Positions 9,479 through 18,718 of a stretch of 64,000 nucleotides of DNA are shown piece after piece; the stretch's first letter is position 1, and each line of letters begins with the position of its first letter. Made by a program: the position numbers and the translations under genes. A model generated the notes under the pieces. It saw nothing but the letters and a program-made list of their open reading frames with translations, was not told the origin of the DNA and did no database searches. This DNA is from Burkholderia sp. NRF60-BP8 (GTDB lineage: Bacteria > Pseudomonadota > Gammaproteobacteria > Burkholderiales > Burkholderiaceae). Location of the stretch: positions 1,054,001 to 1,118,000 of the forward strand of contig NZ_CP013372.1 in the NCBI RefSeq assembly GCF_001522585.2, in the 5' to 3' direction.

Positions 9479-9658
9479 GTATCGAATTTTATCGAAAAGT
9501 CAGGGTAAGCGACAACACGAAAATATCCTGTATTTACAGGGATGTGCGCTAATGTGTCGGGAACGGCATAAGCATCCAACAATTGGGTATTTGGGGCTTG
9601 GGTGTCGAATATTTAATATTTTTCATGTTTTTTTTGATTCGACGGATCGCCCCCGCAC
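9479..9658. promoter_or_regulatory. Divergent AT-rich control region between lysR and the ATC operon
   Basis: 180 bases, clearly richer in A and T than the flanks. The sequence ATATTTTTCATG occurs twice: over the lysR start codon (about 9469-9479) and again at 9616-9626 near the start of the binding-protein gene. LysR proteins bind AT-rich T-N11-A sites in such regions. I did not identify a single convincing operator. Confidence 0.45.
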
Positions 9659-10825
9659 ATGAAAATCGCTTTCCTCTCCGCCAGCGTCGCCTTCTCGGCG
9701 GCCGCCCTGGTCGCCTCCGTTCCCGCGTTCGCCCAGTCCGCTCCACGGACGGTCCTGATCGGTCTCGCCGCGCCGCTCACCGGCCCGTCCGCACGGATCG
9801 GCAAGGATCTGCAGAACGGCGCGCAACTCGCGATCGACGACGCGAACGCGAAGCATCCGACCATCGGCGGCCAGCCGGTCGTCTACAAGCTCGTCGCGGC
9901 CGACGACCAGTCCGACCCGCGCACGGCCGTCGCGGTCGCGCAGCAACTCGTCGACCAGCACGTGATCGGCGTCGTCGGTCACTGGAACACGGGCTGCAGC
10001 GTGCCGGCGTCGCGCGTGTACCGCGACGCGGGCATCCCGCAGATCGCGCCGGCCTCCACCGGCCATCAATACACGCAGCAGGGCTACGCGACGGCGTTCC
10101 GCATCATGGGGCACGACGATGCGGGCGGCAACTTCACCGGCGCGTATGCGGTGAAGACGCTGAAGGCGAAGCGCATCGCGGTGATCGACGATCGCACGTC
10201 GTTCGGCGCGGGGCTGGCCGACCAGTTCATCAAGGGCGTGCAGGCGAACGGCGGCACGATCGTCGACCGTCAGTACGTGAACGACAAGACGACCGACTTC
10301 AGCGGCGTGCTGACCGCGATCAAGGGCAAGCGTGCGGATCTCTTGTTCTTCGGCGGCCTCGACGCGCAGGCCGCCCCGATCGCGCGCCGGATGCGCCAGC
10401 TCGGCGTGAACGCGCCGCTGCTCGGTGCGGGCGGCTTCGTGAGCCAGACCTTCCTGTCGCTCGCCGGCAAGGACGGCGACGGCGTGACGGCGCTCGAGCC
10501 CGGCCTGCCGCTCGACCGGATGCCGGGCGGCAAGGCGTTCGACACGCAATACCAGGCCCGCTTTCACGCGCCGATCGAACTGCATGCGCCGTTCGCGTAC
10601 GACGCCGCCGCCACGCTGATCGCGGCCGCGCAGAAGGCCGGCACGACCCAGCCGGCGAAGCTGGTCGCGGCCGTGCGCGCGATCGAGCGGCCCGGCGTGA
10701 CGGGGCGCATCGCGTTCGACGCCGAAGGCAACCTGAAGGACCCGGCCTTCACGATCTACCAGGTGCGCGGCGGCAAGTGGGCCGTCGTCGACGTGCTCGG
10801 CGGCTCGCGCGCCGCAGCCAAGTAA
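9659..10825 (+). CDS. LivJ-type branched-chain amino acid ABC transporter substrate-binding protein
   Basis: A 388-residue periplasmic binding protein with a signal peptide (residues 1-25, cleavage after AFA) and the type I periplasmic-binding fold of the LivJ/LivK family (VLIGLAAPLTGPSARIGKDLQNGAQLAIDDAN). No permease or ATPase gene is next to it, so it must either use a transporter encoded elsewhere or work as a sensor. It is the first gene of a rightward set with ATC hydrolase and a carbamoyl-amino-acid hydrolase. Its ligand may therefore be 2-amino-thiazoline-4-carboxylate or a related thio-amino acid rather than leucine; that is inference from context. Confidence 0.85.
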   Translation: MKIAFLSASVAFSAAALVASVPAFAQSAPRTVLIGLAAPLTGPSARIGKDLQNGAQLAIDDANAKHPTIGGQPVVYKLVAADDQSDPRTAVAVAQQLVDQHVIGVVGHWNTGCSVPASRVYRDAGIPQIAPASTGHQYTQQGYATAFRIMGHDDAGGNFTGAYAVKTLKAKRIAVIDDRTSFGAGLADQFIKGVQANGGTIVDRQYVNDKTTDFSGVLTAIKGKRADLLFFGGLDAQAAPIARRMRQLGVNAPLLGAGGFVSQTFLSLAGKDGDGVTALEPGLPLDRMPGGKAFDTQYQARFHAPIELHAPFAYDAAATLIAAAQKAGTTQPAKLVAAVRAIERPGVTGRIAFDAEGNLKDPAFTIYQVRGGKWAVVDVLGGSRAAAK

Positions 10826-10850
10826 CCGCAAAACGACCAGGACGATCCCC

Positions 10851-11375
10851 ATGACCGAAGCGAACCCGACATCCGCCGCCGCACCCGAGGACCCGCGCCT
10901 CGGCATTCTCGCGCGGCGCCGCATCGAAGCGGAAATCATCAAGCCGATCTACGAGATCATGAAGCGCGAGTTCGGCGCCGAGCGCGCGCAGGCCGTGATC
11001 GCGGAAGCTGTGCGCGGCGCGGCCGTCGACGCGGGCCGTACGTTCGCCGCGCAGGAGCCGGGCGGCACGAGCGTGAAGTCGTTCATCGCGCTGCAGGTGC
11101 TGTGGGAGAAGGACGATGCGCTCGACGTCGAGGTCCGGCGCGCGGACGACGCGCACTACGACTACGACGTGCATCGCTGCAGCTACGCGGAGATGTATCA
11201 CGCGATGGGGCTCGGCGAGATCGGGCACCTGCTGAGCTGTGCGCGCGACAGCTATTTCATCCAGGGCTATGCGCCGGACATCGCGCTCACGCGCACGAGC
11301 ACGATCATGCAGGGCGGCCGGCGCTGCGACTTCCGCTATGCGCTGCAAAGCGCGCCGGAGCACGGCGATGCGTGA
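10851..11375 (+). CDS. L-2-amino-thiazoline-4-carboxylate (ATC) hydrolase family protein
   Basis: A 174-residue protein of the ATC hydrolase family, the enzyme that opens the thiazoline ring of L-ATC to give N-carbamoyl-L-cysteine in Pseudomonas. Visible family features are the helical N-terminus (RRRIEAEIIKPIYEIMKREFG) and the C-terminal segment with HRCSYAEMYHAMGLGEIGHLLSCARD. It starts 25 bases after the binding-protein gene. Its last 8 bases overlap the next gene, a carbamoyl-amino-acid hydrolase that would perform the next step. The close pairing of exactly these two enzymes is the best support for the assignment. Confidence 0.8.
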   Translation: MTEANPTSAAAPEDPRLGILARRRIEAEIIKPIYEIMKREFGAERAQAVIAEAVRGAAVDAGRTFAAQEPGGTSVKSFIALQVLWEKDDALDVEVRRADDAHYDYDVHRCSYAEMYHAMGLGEIGHLLSCARDSYFIQGYAPDIALTRTSTIMQGGRRCDFRYALQSAPEHGDA

Positions 11376-12618
11376 CGCCACCGTGACCCTGCCGCGCGTC
11401 GACGGCGAGCGTCTGTGGGCGTCGCTCGAACGGATGGCGCAGATCGGCGCGACGCCGAAGGGCGGCGTCTGCCGCCTCGCGCTGACCGATCTCGACCGCG
11501 AGTCGCGCGACCTCTTCGTGCAGTGGGCGCGCGACGCCGGCTGCACGGTGCGCGTCGACCGGATGGGCAACGTGTTCGCGCGCCGCGCGGGCCGCAATCC
11601 CGACGCCGCACCGGTGATGACGGGCTCGCACGCCGATTCGCAGCCGACCGGCGGCCGCTACGACGGCATCTACGGCGTGCTCGGCGGCCTCGAAGTCGTG
11701 CGCGCGCTGAACGACGCGGGGATCGAGACCGAGCGCCCGGTCGACGTCGTGATCTGGACCAACGAGGAAGGCTCGCGCTTCGCGCCGGCGATGGTGTCGG
11801 CCGGCGTGTTCTCGGGCGTCTATACGCTCGAATACGGACTGTCGCGCACCGACGGCGCCGGCCGGACGATCGGCGAGGAGCTCGAACGGATCGGCTACGC
11901 GGGCACGGAGCCGGTCGGCGGCTATCCGGTGCACGCGGCGTACGAACTGCATATCGAGCAGGGCGCGATTCTCGAGCGGGCCGGCAAGACGATCGGCGTC
12001 GTGACCGCCGGGCAGGGGCAGCGCTGGTACGAGGTGACGCTCACCGGTGTCGACGCGCACGCGGGCACGACGCCGATGGCGTTCCGTCGCGACGCGCTGG
12101 TCGGCGCGGCGCGGATGATCTCGTTCGTCGAAGTGCTCGGGCGCCGCTACGCACCGGATGCGCGCGCAACGGTCGGGATGATCGAAGCGCGGCCGAATTC
12201 GCGCAACACGGTGCCGGGAGGCTGCTTCTTCACGGTCGAATTCCGTCACCCCGACGATGCGGTGCTCGACGAACTCGACGCGGCGCTGCGCGCGGAGCTC
12301 GCGCGCGTGGCCGACGAAACCGGCCTCGGCGCGCAGATCGAGCAGATTTTCACGTACGCGCCGATACCGTTCGCGCCGCGCTGCGTCGACACGGTGCGCG
12401 ACGCGGCCCGTGCGCTCGGGCTGTCGCACATGGACATCGTGTCCGGCGCGGGCCATGACGCGTGCTATGTCGCGCGTGTCGCGCCGACCGGCATGATCTT
12501 CGTGCCGTGCGTCGACGGGCTCAGCCACAACGAGGCCGAAGCGATTACGCCGGAATGGGCGACGGCCGGCGCCGACGTGCTGTTGCACGCGGTGCTGAAG
12601 AGCGCGCAGGAAGCGTAA
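11368..12618 (+). CDS. Zn-dependent M20 amidohydrolase (N-carbamoyl-L-amino acid hydrolase / AtcC-like)
   Basis: A 416-residue member of the M20 allantoate amidohydrolase / N-carbamoyl-L-amino acid hydrolase family. Metal-binding motifs are present: GSHADSQPTGGRYDG, the IWTNEEGSRF catalytic Glu pair, HIEQGAILE, and the C-terminal SGAGHDACYVAR. The start at 11368 gives MRDATVTLPRVDGERLW and overlaps the ATC hydrolase by 8 bases, implying coupled translation. In this setting it should hydrolyse N-carbamoyl-L-cysteine to L-cysteine, CO2 and ammonia. Allantoate or beta-ureidopropionate hydrolysis are alternatives that the sequence alone does not exclude. Confidence 0.88.
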   Translation: MRDATVTLPRVDGERLWASLERMAQIGATPKGGVCRLALTDLDRESRDLFVQWARDAGCTVRVDRMGNVFARRAGRNPDAAPVMTGSHADSQPTGGRYDGIYGVLGGLEVVRALNDAGIETERPVDVVIWTNEEGSRFAPAMVSAGVFSGVYTLEYGLSRTDGAGRTIGEELERIGYAGTEPVGGYPVHAAYELHIEQGAILERAGKTIGVVTAGQGQRWYEVTLTGVDAHAGTTPMAFRRDALVGAARMISFVEVLGRRYAPDARATVGMIEARPNSRNTVPGGCFFTVEFRHPDDAVLDELDAALRAELARVADETGLGAQIEQIFTYAPIPFAPRCVDTVRDAARALGLSHMDIVSGAGHDACYVARVAPTGMIFVPCVDGLSHNEAEAITPEWATAGADVLLHAVLKSAQEA

Positions 12619-12647
12619 TCGCGACGGGTGGGTAACCGGCGCGCGGC

Positions 12648-13484
12648 TTACTTGCCGGCCTTGCGGCGCGCCATATACCCCAGATACGCGACGATCTCGT
12701 CGAGCTCTCGGTCGCTCAACTGATCGGGCGGAAACGCCGGCATGCTGCGGCCCGGCCAGTCACGCACCGACGCCGGGTTGCGGATGTAGCGGCGCAGCGC
12801 GGCAGGCTGGAAATAGTCGACCGGGTTCATCGGCGCGTTCAGATCCGGGCCGGCGTGGCTGCTGCCCGCGCCGTCGATGCGGTGACACGCGAGACATTGC
12901 GTGACGAACAGGTGCTGGCCCGCACGCGCCGGGTCGTTCGCCGGCAACGCGGGATCGACGGCGAGCGACGGCCAGCGCGCGAGCGGCGACGATTCGATCG
13001 CGATGCGAACGATCTGGTATGGCCACTGCTCGCCGCGCACCGACGACGCGTCCGGCCCGAGCCAGACGAGATAGAACGGCCCCGCGCTGACCTGCTTGCC
13101 GGGCAGCTTCGGCCACGGATGGGCCGGATCCTCGATCGCGAGCCACGGAATCGCGCCGGCCGGCGCGCGGCGGCGCACGAGATCGAGCGGCAGTTGCGCG
13201 GCGAAACCGTCGGCCGCGCGCGTTTCGAGCACGCCGGCGGCCGGCAGCGGCGTGTCGCCGAGCAGCGCGGCGAACGGCACCGCGCGGAACGTCATCGGCC
13301 GGCCGTACGCGATGTCGCGCGGCACGTGGATGTCGGTCGCGTCCGGACGCGCGAGCAACGTCTGTCGGGTGAGGGCGCGGGCGGTGCCGTCGGTGTCGAG
13401 TTCGAGCGTGGACTGGGCCGACGCGCGTTGCCCGAGCAGGCAAACCGTCAGCAGCACAAGCGAAAACCACTGGCGCTTCAGCAT
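12648..13484 (-). CDS. Exported c-type cytochrome with N-terminal oxidoreductase-like domain
   Basis: A 278-residue protein with a signal peptide (about residues 1-23, cut after ASA) and a single C-terminal haem site, CLACH, followed by an axial methionine candidate in RSMPAFPP. The first 165 residues (FRAVPFAALLGD ... WLAIEDPAHPWPKLPGKQVSAGPFYLVW) look like the ligand-binding part of a molybdopterin oxidoreductase-type fold, seen in some cytochrome c fusions, though no cofactor cysteine is evident. It would act in the periplasm as an electron carrier. It is a single gene with no partner dehydrogenase alongside, so its donor and acceptor are unknown. Confidence 0.8.
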   Translation of the reverse strand: MLKRQWFSLVLLTVCLLGQRASAQSTLELDTDGTARALTRQTLLARPDATDIHVPRDIAYGRPMTFRAVPFAALLGDTPLPAAGVLETRAADGFAAQLPLDLVRRRAPAGAIPWLAIEDPAHPWPKLPGKQVSAGPFYLVWLGPDASSVRGEQWPYQIVRIAIESSPLARWPSLAVDPALPANDPARAGQHLFVTQCLACHRIDGAGSSHAGPDLNAPMNPVDYFQPAALRRYIRNPASVRDWPGRSMPAFPPDQLSDRELDEIVAYLGYMARRKAGK

Positions 13485-13775
13485 TCGTTCTCCGGGAAGG
13501 GGCGTTCCGGCGGCGGCAGGAGGCGGGACGCCGCGGCCGATGGAAGGAATCGGGCGACAGTCTATCCGGTACGGGCGGCGCTGGCGAATTCGGTGCGCAA
13601 AGCGGTGTGCAAGGGCGCGGCGGTCGTGCCCGAACAGGGCCGCGACAGCGCGCCCGGCGACTCGATCACTGATGAGCGACGTGTTGGCGTAACGCGGGGC
13701 GGACGGACGAAGGCGACGGGCAGGTGGCGACGCGCGGCCTGCCCGCGTTCGCGACAGCGCGTTATCGGCGTGCCG

Positions 13776-15041
13776 TCAGTGGCTCGAACACGACACTTCG
13801 TTCTTCGGCATCGGCGTACGCTGCGCCGGTTCGAAATCGGCTTCGCGTATCCCCGACGGCGTCAGCGATACGAAATGCATCGCCGCGCCTCGCGCCGGGA
13901 AACCGGCGACGCCGGTCGAGCCCCACGGAATCGGCGAGCGCTGCACGCCGCTTACCGCGATGTCCGCCGGCGCCAGCGCGAGCGTCAGCAGCCGCCCGTC
14001 GCGGGTCGGCACATACGCGTGCGTGCCGGCGACGCCGATGTCCGATTCGCGCACCGACGCGGGCAGGCAATCGAGCGTCGCCGTGCGACGGCCGTCCGGG
14101 GCGATCAGCATCGCGACGCCGCGATCGTCGGCGGTCGTCGTGACGACGAGGAAACGGTCGATCTCCGGCACGTAGGCGGCCGAATACACGTAGTACTGGA
14201 TGGCGCCGTTCAGCGATCCGAGTTTTTCCAGCTTCGCGGTGACCGGATCGAACATCGCGTATTCGAGCGTCGCGTCCGTGCTGCCTTCGATGAACTTCTG
14301 CCATACGAGCAGCGCGTTGCGCGGCGAGCCCGCGATCACGGGCCACCACTCGCGGCGGCGCGGCGCGACCGCGACATGGTTCAGCACGCGCCCGGCCGCG
14401 TCGTAGGTTTTCAGGTAGACGCCGTTGCCGCTGCCGAGGTTGTCGACTCCGCCGCCGTTGACCCAGTCGGCCGAATAGAACACGACGAAACGGTCGGCGA
14501 CCGTCGCGACATGCCCCGAATGGCCGCCCGATTCGACGTCGTTCGGGTAGGGCTTGATCGGCTTCAGGTCGCGGCGGTAGACGCCGTAGCGCTGGCTGAC
14601 TTCCTGCGGCGCGTTCCAGCCGTCCTCGAACGTGACGAAGATGTCGCCGTGCGCGTTCTGTGCGATCGATACGGGTTCCTGCGCTTCGGGGCGGCTGATG
14701 AACGTGCGGACGTGCAGCACGCGCGGCTTGTCGGGCTGCCATTCGCCGACGTATACGTCATGCGGCCAGTTGCCGCTGCGCAGCGCACCGCGCGGCACGA
14801 TGCCCGAGCTGCTGAAGAACACCCAGCGTTTGCCGTCGCCGGCGTCGGCCACGCCGATGCCGTGCATGAAGCGCCGCGGGTCGCCGGTGTCCTGCGGCGA
14901 CGGCGCGCTCGACACGGTGACCGTATGCACGGCCGGCGCGCCGGCGAGGGCCGCCGGCGCCGCGCCGATGCCGCCCGCGCCGCAAAGCGCGGCCGCGGCC
15001 AGCCGCACGGCCGCCCGTACCGGACGCGTTCGCCACATCAT
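13776..15041 (-). CDS. Secreted propeller-like protein of unknown function, end of the PNAG operon
   Basis: A 421-residue protein whose start overlaps the glmS stop as ATGA. The N-terminus is a signal peptide ([20 protein letters not shown], cleavage near residue 33). The rest repeats the pattern of a short strand-rich block with Trp/Tyr and Asp, for example [27 protein letters not shown] and [13 protein letters not shown]. This suggests a beta-propeller of the sialidase-like or carbohydrate-binding kind. No sialidase Asp-box is clearly conserved. Because it is coupled to glmS after pgaABCD, a role in binding or trimming the exopolysaccharide outside the cell is plausible. I do not recognise a named family. 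Confidence 0.75.
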   Translation of the reverse strand: MMWRTRPVRAAVRLAAAALCGAGGIGAAPAALAGAPAVHTVTVSSAPSPQDTGDPRRFMHGIGVADAGDGKRWVFFSSSGIVPRGALRSGNWPHDVYVGEWQPDKPRVLHVRTFISRPEAQEPVSIAQNAHGDIFVTFEDGWNAPQEVSQRYGVYRRDLKPIKPYPNDVESGGHSGHVATVADRFVVFYSADWVNGGGVDNLGSGNGVYLKTYDAAGRVLNHVAVAPRRREWWPVIAGSPRNALLVWQKFIEGSTDATLEYAMFDPVTAKLEKLGSLNGAIQYYVYSAAYVPEIDRFLVVTTTADDRGVAMLIAPDGRRTATLDCLPASVRESDIGVAGTHAYVPTRDGRLLTLALAPADIAVSGVQRSPIPWGSTGVAGFPARGAAMHFVSLTPSGIREADFEPAQRTPMPKNEVSCSSH

Positions 15042-16861
15042 TCGACGGTCACCGATTTCGCGAGATTGCGCGGCTTGTCGACGTCGGCGCCGCGCGCGCA
15101 GCCGACGTGATACGCGAGCAGTTGCAGCGGAATCACGTTGACGATCGGCGACAGCAGGTCGCCCGATTCGCGCACGCGGATCACGTGCGTGTCGCGGTCG
15201 GCGTCGATTTCGAGCTGATTGCCGGCCAGCACATAGAGCCGGCCGCCGCGCGCGCGTACCTCGGCCATGTTGGATTTCAGCTTCTGGAACAGGCGATCGT
15301 CCGGCGCGATCGTGACCACCGGCATCGCGCTCGTGACGAGGGCGAGCGGGCCGTGCTTCAGCTCGCCGGCCGCATAGCCTTCCGCGTGGATGTACGACAC
15401 CTCCTTGAGCTTCAGCGCGCCTTCCATCGCGATCGGACAATGGATGCCGCGCCCGAGGAACAGCGCGTTCTCGGTGCGGGCGAACTTCGCGGCCCAGCCC
15501 ATGATCTGCGTTTCCAGCGCGAGCGCGTGGCCGATGCGGTCGGGCAGCGCGCGTAACTGCTTCAGGTGCGTCGCGACTTGCGTGGCGTCGAGCCGGCCGC
15601 GCAGTTGCGCGAGCGTCAGCGTCAGCACGAACAGCGCGACGAGCTGCGTGGTGAACGCCTTGGTCGACGCGACGCCGAGCTCGGTGCCGGCCCGCGTCAA
15701 AAACCGCAGCGGCGCGTTGCGCGCGATCGTGCTGGTCGCGACGTTGCAGATCGCCATCGACAGGTCCTGGCCCATCGTGCGCGCCTGCTCGATCGCGCCG
15801 ATGGTGTCGGCCGTTTCGCCCGACTGCGAGATGCCGACGACGAGCGTGCGCGGATCGGCCACGGTGTCGCGGTAGCGGAATTCGCTGGCGATCTCGACCT
15901 GGGCGGGCACGCCCGCGATGCTTTCGAGCCAGTACTTCGCGGTCAGGCCCGCGTAGTAACTGGTGCCGCAGCCGAGCAGCAGCACGCTTCTCACCCGCGA
16001 CAGCAGGGCGCCCGTGCCTTCCGTCGCGTCGAACAGCGCCGGCGTGATCGTGTCGATGCCGTCGAGCGTGCTGGCGATCGCCTTCGGCTGCTCGAAGATT
16101 TCCTTCTGCATGAAGTGCTGGTACGGGCCGAGCGCCGCATCGTCCGCGCGTGCCTTCACTTCGCACAACGGGCGCCGCGCTTCCTGTCCGCCCGCATCGA
16201 CCACGGCGATGCGCTCCGGCGTGATCAGCGCGACGTCGCCGTCCTCCAGGTACACGAAGCGGTCGGTCAGGTCGGCGAGCGCCGCGCAGTCGGACGCGAG
16301 GTAATTCTGCTTGGCGCCGATGCCGATCACGAGCGGCGAGCCGGCGCGCGCGGCGACGAGGCGCTGCGGCTCGCGCGCGCCGAGCACCGCGATCGCGTAC
16401 GCGCCGTGCAGCCGTTTGACGGCGCGCACCACCGCGTCGAACAGGTCGTCGCGATAGAGGCTGTGGATCAGGTGCGCGATGACCTCGGTGTCGGTCTGCC
16501 CGCGAAACGTGTAGCCGCGTTCACGCAGCTCGGCGCGCAGCGCGTCGTGGTTCTCGATGATCCCGTTGTGCACGACGGCGATCGTGTCGCCCGACATGAT
16601 CGGGTGCGCGTTCATTTCCGACGGCGCGCCGTGCGTCGCCCAGCGCGTATGCGCGATGCAGGTCTGCGCTTCGAGGCCGAGCGTCAGCACGCGATCCTGC
16701 AGGTCCGTCACGCGTCGCAGCGTGCGTTCGCTGTGCAGGCGACCGTCGCCCTGCACGGCGATGCCGCACGAATCGTAGCCGCGATATTCGAGCCGGCTCA
16801 GCGCATTGACCAGTTGCGGCACCTGATTGTTCAGGCCGCTTGCTCCGACGATTCCGCACAT
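15038..16861 (-). CDS. glmS: Glutamine--fructose-6-phosphate aminotransferase (isomerising)
   Basis: A 607-residue enzyme that makes glucosamine-6-phosphate from fructose-6-phosphate and glutamine, the first step to UDP-GlcNAc. The N-terminal Cys2 nucleophile is in MCGIVGASG. The two SIS domains show [11 protein letters not shown] and CGTSYYAG, and the C-terminus ends KSVTVE as in the family. Full length. It follows pgaD by 119 bases on the same strand and overlaps the next gene by four bases. That places precursor supply in the same transcription unit as PNAG polymerisation. A second, housekeeping glmS would be expected elsewhere in the genome. Confidence 0.96.
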   Translation of the reverse strand: MCGIVGASGLNNQVPQLVNALSRLEYRGYDSCGIAVQGDGRLHSERTLRRVTDLQDRVLTLGLEAQTCIAHTRWATHGAPSEMNAHPIMSGDTIAVVHNGIIENHDALRAELRERGYTFRGQTDTEVIAHLIHSLYRDDLFDAVVRAVKRLHGAYAIAVLGAREPQRLVAARAGSPLVIGIGAKQNYLASDCAALADLTDRFVYLEDGDVALITPERIAVVDAGGQEARRPLCEVKARADDAALGPYQHFMQKEIFEQPKAIASTLDGIDTITPALFDATEGTGALLSRVRSVLLLGCGTSYYAGLTAKYWLESIAGVPAQVEIASEFRYRDTVADPRTLVVGISQSGETADTIGAIEQARTMGQDLSMAICNVATSTIARNAPLRFLTRAGTELGVASTKAFTTQLVALFVLTLTLAQLRGRLDATQVATHLKQLRALPDRIGHALALETQIMGWAAKFARTENALFLGRGIHCPIAMEGALKLKEVSYIHAEGYAAGELKHGPLALVTSAMPVVTIAPDDRLFQKLKSNMAEVRARGGRLYVLAGNQLEIDADRDTHVIRVRESGDLLSPIVNVIPLQLLAYHVGCARGADVDKPRNLAKSVTVE

Positions 16862-16980
16862 GATTCACCTCGTCTCCAGGAAGTTGCCGGCCGGCGCGCG
16901 ACGCGCGCCAGCACGATGCCGGAAGCGGTGCCACGCCGCGCGGCCAGGCGGCGCGAGCGGCGCGGCACGTCTCCGGCGAT

Positions 16981-17469
16981 TCATTCGCGGGGCTGCGGGC
17001 CGGCGTGCGCGACCCATTCGATTCCCGAAATCGACCCGTTCGCATCGTGCGACGCGACGAGAATGCGCGTCGTGCGCCGCGCGCCGCGCCGGCGTGCGCT
17101 CGCGAACGCGGTCGGCGGCACCGAGCGCACCTTGACGCTGGCCGAGCGCCGCAGCATCTTCGATACGCGCAAGCGGTACGCGAGCGGATGCACGACGCGC
17201 CCCGCGATCAGCCACATGACGATCGTGCCGGCGATCAGCGCGATGCTCGTCACGTAGAACACGATCTGCTCGATCGGCATTTCGGCCTCGTTGAACGGCA
17301 ACAGGTAGCGGTACGTGTAGATGCAGATCGATGCCCATACACCCCCGACCAGCGCGGGCCGCACGAGGCGGAACCACGCGACGAGCACGGGCCCGACGAT
17401 GCCGCCGCGTTCGGCAATGATGTCGCGCGGGGCGCGCAGGGAAAGGTCAATAATCGGCGCGTTCTTCAT
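16981..17469 (-). CDS. pgaD: PgaD-like PNAG synthase subunit
   Basis: A 162-residue inner-membrane protein with two transmembrane segments (about residues 35-55 and 67-90) and a basic cytoplasmic tail, the layout of PgaD, which is needed with PgaC for poly-beta-1,6-N-acetylglucosamine synthesis and for c-di-GMP activation in E. coli. It overlaps the end of pgaC by 23 bases. The tail is longer and more Arg-rich than in E. coli. Confidence 0.85.
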   Translation of the reverse strand: MKNAPIIDLSLRAPRDIIAERGGIVGPVLVAWFRLVRPALVGGVWASICIYTYRYLLPFNEAEMPIEQIVFYVTSIALIAGTIVMWLIAGRVVHPLAYRLRVSKMLRRSASVKVRSVPPTAFASARRRGARRTTRILVASHDANGSISGIEWVAHAGPQPRE

Positions 17470-18718
17470 GTTGAATGCCTCGGTCGGGACTGACCCAAAC
17501 GGCGCGCTTGCCGCGGCCCCGCAGTACGACGGCGGGCAGGGCGACGACGGTGGTGATCATGCTGATCAGCCAGAACGCGACGGGGTACCAGATGGTGTCA
17601 AGGAAGTACATCAGGAGTTTCTCGTCGTATTGACGATCGATCATGCTGCCGATGATCAGTTGCAGGATGCAGGTCGCGACCAGCAGCATCCCGTGCCAGT
17701 GCGGCACCACGGACACATGCCAGTTCGGCGGAAGCGGGTAGACGACGTCGATCAGCGCGAGCAGCAGGATGAACGACATCGAGTACGCCCACGCGATGCC
17801 TATCAGGTATTCGGCGAACAGCGGCCACATCATCATCTGCGTGGGCCGCATCAGCGTGCCCGCGTACTTGAGCAGCACCTGGATGCCGCCCTTGGACCAG
17901 CGCAGCCGCTGCCGGTAGAGCCCCTTCACCGTCTCGGGCATCAGGATCCAGCTGAGCGCGTGCGGCTCGTACACGACGCGCCAGTCGCGGCACTGCAGCT
18001 TCCAGCTGATGTCGATGTCCTCGGTCAGCATGTCCGAGCTCCAGTAGCCGACGTCGGCGAGCGCGGTCTTGCGGAACATCGTGATCACGCCCGACACCGT
18101 GAAGATGCGGCCGTACACCTGCTGCGTGCGCTTGATCAGCCCCACGATCGACGAAAATTCGCCGACCTGCATGCGGCCGAGCAGCGACGTGCGCGTGCGG
18201 ATGCGCGGGTTGCCGGTCACCGCGCCCACGCCCGGGTCGGTCAGGAAGTGCTCGAGCATCCAGCCGATCGCATCGTGCGCGAGCAGTGCGTCGCCGTCGA
18301 TGCACAGCAGGTAGTCCGCGTTGGATACCGCGGCCGCGGTCGTGAGCCCGACCGCCTTGCCTTCGTTGCGCGCATGATGGATCACGAGCAGCCGCGGGAT
18401 CTCGACGGCCAGCTCGTTGAGGATGTCGCCGGTGCGATCCTTGCTGCCGTCGTTGACCGCGATGATGTCGTAGTTCGGATATTGCATCCCGTTCAGGTGG
18501 GCGATCACGCTGCGCGCGTTCGCGGCTTCGTTGAAGCAGGGCACGACGATCGAGACCTTCGGGATGCCGCTCGACGCGATCGTGCGCGTCGACAGATCGC
18601 GGCCCTCCTCGAGCAGGAAGTAGTGCACGACACCGCCGATCATCCACAGATACGACATGAAGAACGGATAGTAGAAGACGAAATCCTGCAGGCGCTGGAT
18701 GAGGCTGTGGGTGTTCAT
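17447..18718 (-). CDS. pgaC: PNAG synthase, glycosyltransferase family 2
   Basis: A 423-residue inner-membrane processive glycosyltransferase that polymerises UDP-GlcNAc into poly-beta-1,6-GlcNAc. GT2 motifs are complete: VPCFNE, NDGSKDRT, DGDALL, the TED triad in LTEDIDISWKL, and QRLRW. Transmembrane segments lie at about 14-36 and, at the C-terminus, at about 300-405. The start at 18718 overlaps the pgaB stop as ATGA. The frame stays open far upstream inside pgaB but that is not coding. Confidence 0.96.
   Translation of the reverse strand: MNTHSLIQRLQDFVFYYPFFMSYLWMIGGVVHYFLLEEGRDLSTRTIASSGIPKVSIVVPCFNEAANARSVIAHLNGMQYPNYDIIAVNDGSKDRTGDILNELAVEIPRLLVIHHARNEGKAVGLTTAAAVSNADYLLCIDGDALLAHDAIGWMLEHFLTDPGVGAVTGNPRIRTRTSLLGRMQVGEFSSIVGLIKRTQQVYGRIFTVSGVITMFRKTALADVGYWSSDMLTEDIDISWKLQCRDWRVVYEPHALSWILMPETVKGLYRQRLRWSKGGIQVLLKYAGTLMRPTQMMMWPLFAEYLIGIAWAYSMSFILLLALIDVVYPLPPNWHVSVVPHWHGMLLVATCILQLIIGSMIDRQYDEKLLMYFLDTIWYPVAFWLISMITTVVALPAVVLRGRGKRAVWVSPDRGIQHEERADY

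Noticed and set aside
9549..9746. Short minus-strand frame with MKNIKYS resembling the lysR start MKNIEQL
   Set aside because: The likeness is limited to four residues in an AT-rich repeat (ATATTTTTCATG), and the frame runs antisense into the binding-protein gene.
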